Below, piece by piece: positions 62,311 to 64,000 of a stretch of DNA of 64,000 nt. Made by a program: the position numbers and the translations under genes. Each line of letters begins with the position of its first letter. The first letter of the stretch is position 1. The stretch spans positions 21,414 to 85,413 of the forward strand of contig JALHST010000272.1 in the NCBI GenBank assembly GCA_022865355.1, written 5' to 3'. This DNA comes from Maribacter sp. Lineage in GTDB: Bacteria > Bacteroidota > Bacteroidia > Flavobacteriales > Flavobacteriaceae. A model generated the notes under the pieces. It was not told the origin of the DNA. It was given only the letters and a program-made list of their open reading frames with translations, and searched no databases.

Positions 62311-62778
62311 ATGGCAACATATACCCTGAACATCAACGGAAAACAACAAGAACTGGAGGTCGATCCCAATACGCCCATGCTTTGGGTGTTGCGTGATCAC
62401 CTGCAACTCGTAGGCACGAAATACGGCTGTGGCATCGCCGCCTGCGGCGCCTGTACCATCCACCTTAACGGAGCCGCAGTCCGCTCCTGCCTTTTGCCCA
62501 TATCGGCGGTAGGCGATCAGGCCATCACCACCATCGAAGGCCTCTCCGAAAACGGGGACCACCCGGTACAACAAGCCTGGTTGGAAATCGATGTGCCCCA
62601 ATGCGGCTATTGTCAGGCGGGACAGATCATGAGCGCCAGCGCCCTTTTAAAGAGCAACCCGAACCCGAGCGACGACGAGATCGATGCGGCCATGAACGGC
62701 AATATTTGCCGCTGTGGTACCTATACGCGTATAAAAAAGGCCATTAAAACGGCTGCGACCAGCACACAAAACGCGTGA
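62311..62778 (+). CDS. [2Fe-2S] subunit of a molybdenum hydroxylase (IorA type)
   Basis: Protein of 155 residues. The plant-type cluster is bound by Cys40, Cys45, Cys48 and Cys60 ([17 protein letters not shown]). The second cluster motifs are [17 protein letters not shown] and [17 protein letters not shown]. It passes electrons from the molybdenum cofactor subunit encoded just downstream. The pair follows isoquinoline 1-oxidoreductase alpha/beta (IorAB), but related enzymes oxidise aldehydes and other N-heterocycles, so the substrate is open. It lacks a signal peptide and probably leaves the cell with the Tat-signal-bearing partner. Confidence 0.9.
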   Translation: MATYTLNINGKQQELEVDPNTPMLWVLRDHLQLVGTKYGCGIAACGACTIHLNGAAVRSCLLPISAVGDQAITTIEGLSENGDHPVQQAWLEIDVPQCGYCQAGQIMSASALLKSNPNPSDDEIDAAMNGNICRCGTYTRIKKAIKTAATSTQNA

Positions 62779-62842
62779 TTTTCCATGGAGGGATCCCCTT
62801 TGGACCCAACTGGACTTCTAATAAGATATAAAGACACACAGC

Positions 62843-64000
62843 ATGACAATCGTAAAAACAACTTTCGGCAGACGTTCCTTTCTAAAAAGTTCCGCCTTGG
62901 CAGGCGGGGGCATGATGCTCGGCTTTAGTTGGCTGGCCTCCTGCAAACCCACCCCCGAGCAGGTAAGCAACCTGCCCAAGGAATGGTTTAAGATCAACGG
63001 CTTTTTAAAGATCGGGGAGAACGGGATGGTCACCATCCAATCGCCCAATCCCGAAATCGGCCAGAACGTAAAGACTTCGATGCCCATGATCGTGGCCGAG
63101 GAACTTGATGTAGACTGGGACAACGTCCTCGTAGAGCAGGCACCCCTTAACACGGCCATCTTTACCCGCCAATTGGCAGGGGGCAGTCAATCGATCCGGC
63201 AAGGCTGGGAAGGGCTTCGCATGGCAGGCGCCACGGCCCGACACATGTTGAAGTCCGCCGCCTCCGCCGCTTGGCAGGTACCCGTAGAGGAGATCACCAC
63301 CGAGGCGGGGGTGTTACACCACAAGGCCAGCGGCAAGTCGGCCGGCTATGGGGAGATGGCCTCAGCCGCCGCACTGCTGCCCGTGCCCGAGGAAGTGGCA
63401 CTGAAAGAGCCCAAGGATTTCAAGATCATCGGCACTTCGAGAAAAAATGTCGACGGCCCCAAGATCGTCACTGGCAAGCCCTTGTACGGTCTCGACGTGC
63501 AGCGCGAGGGGATGCTGATCGCCATGATTACCCATCCGCCCGCCTTTGGGATGAAACTAAAATCGTTCGATTCGGCGGCCTCCCGCTCCATGCCAGGGAT
63601 CAAGGACGTATTTACCATAGAGACCTTCAATGAGGGCTATGAAAGGGGCGGTTTTGATACCAGTGCCTTTACCGATCTGGTCGTGGTGGTCGGCAACTCG
63701 ACCTGGGAAGTCATGAACGCCAAAAAGGCCTTACAGATCGAATGGGAACTGGCCCCGGAAAAAACTTCCGAGATGAACAACCGCGGAAAAACAGTGACGG
63801 TTACTACGCCGGCCGGACTCGAAAATACGGCGGAACACAACGCCAAGATGGCCGAAATGGCCAAAAAACCGGGAAGGGTCGTCCGAAAGGACGGCGATGT
63901 AGCGGCAGCCTTCAAAAAAGCGGCCAAGATCATCGAACGCAATTATTCCTGTCCGTTTCTGGCCCACAATACCATGGAACCCATGAATTTCTTTGCCCAT
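62843..64000 (+). CDS. Molybdopterin-binding subunit of a molybdenum hydroxylase (IorB type), 3' truncated by window edge
   Basis: The frame starts at ATG 62843 and is open to the last base (386 codons seen of an expected 700 or more). A Tat signal (FGRRSFLKSSALAGGGMMLG) begins the protein. It continues with KIGENGMVTIQSPNPEIGQN, TRQLAGGSQSIRQGWEGLRM and a first aldehyde-oxidase/xanthine-dehydrogenase a/b hammerhead region (GPKIVTGKPLYGLDVQREGM), and the window ends at ERNYSCPFLAHNTMEPMNFF, a conserved MCD-binding segment. Periplasmic location is likely. It forms an operon with the iron-sulfur subunit gene, 64 bp upstream. Confidence 0.9.
   Translation, partial: MTIVKTTFGRRSFLKSSALAGGGMMLGFSWLASCKPTPEQVSNLPKEWFKINGFLKIGENGMVTIQSPNPEIGQNVKTSMPMIVAEELDVDWDNVLVEQAPLNTAIFTRQLAGGSQSIRQGWEGLRMAGATARHMLKSAASAAWQVPVEEITTEAGVLHHKASGKSAGYGEMASAAALLPVPEEVALKEPKDFKIIGTSRKNVDGPKIVTGKPLYGLDVQREGMLIAMITHPPAFGMKLKSFDSAASRSMPGIKDVFTIETFNEGYERGGFDTSAFTDLVVVVGNSTWEVMNAKKALQIEWELAPEKTSEMNNRGKTVTVTTPAGLENTAEHNAKMAEMAKKPGRVVRKDGDVAAAFKKAAKIIERNYSCPFLAHNTMEPMNFFAH

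Noticed and set aside
63271..63633. Plus-strand frame of 120 codons at the window end
   Set aside because: It is a shifted frame inside the IorB-type gene that runs from 62843 to the window edge; that frame carries a Tat signal and family motifs.

Overview
The window reads as chromosomal DNA from a marine-type member of the Flavobacteriaceae (Bacteroidota). Supporting signs are many SPII lipoproteins with short signal peptides, an outer-membrane beta-barrel family protein, starts without strong Shine-Dalgarno sequences, TAnnTTTG-like -7 promoter elements, a BspA/DUF285 protein, DUF6090 membrane proteins and several families of short palindromic repeats. The genus cannot be fixed by eye; the Maribacter/Zobellia/Pricia neighbourhood is only a guess.

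Layout. 1-8200: a partial outer-membrane barrel gene, a PD40 beta-propeller lipoprotein, an M28-PDZ peptidase, dus, a LolC/E-like permease, rbfA and methylmalonyl-CoA epimerase. 8221-12299: an accessory spot at a CAT-anticodon tRNA. The last 13 bp of the tRNA gene recur twice downstream (10469, 12204), so two cargo segments without an integrase sit between three tRNA 3' ends, and a perfect 29-bp inverted repeat brackets the whole block. Cargo includes a BspA-like gene broken by one stop codon and flanked by about 74-bp direct repeats, a DUF2188 protein and small lipoproteins. 12383-25426: an adenylate cyclase with TolB-like and TPR regions, three DUF6090 paralogues and a 13-residue-repeat protein that share one promoter/leader module, an HbpS-like protein, a CBM6-like lipoprotein and a three-gene acyl-CoA (propionyl-CoA) carboxylase operon. 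25546-31095: a dabA-dabB inorganic-carbon uptake operon with a divergent LysR regulator and a truncated DUF6671 gene. 33767-46021: a long leftward lipid-catabolism cluster of twelve genes. 46546-54033: a leftward group with an alpha/beta hydrolase, a Tat-exported sugar isomerase/epimerase, a ThuA-like protein, a GH20 hexosaminidase, UspA and PfpI proteins. 54346-64000: a TPR/TolB-like membrane protein, a methyltransferase, an amidohydrolase, a Rieske oxygenase divergent from a TetR gene with a clear operator, a lipoprotein, REP-like repeats and the start of an IorA/IorB-type molybdenum hydroxylase.

How the genes work together. The 33767-46021 cluster places an ACAD11-like acyl-CoA dehydrogenase beside a separate aminoglycoside-phosphotransferase-fold kinase, with acyl-CoA synthetase, SDRs, enoyl-CoA hydratase/isomerase and MaoC genes. 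This gene set matches the logic of 4-hydroxyacyl-CoA catabolism (bacterial levulinate lva pathway, mammalian ACAD10/11), and it is the best candidate here for an undescribed pathway in this lineage. The carboxylase operon and the epimerase fit propionyl-CoA disposal, which such catabolism would feed. DabAB would supply bicarbonate for carboxylation. All functional links are inferred from sequence and context.
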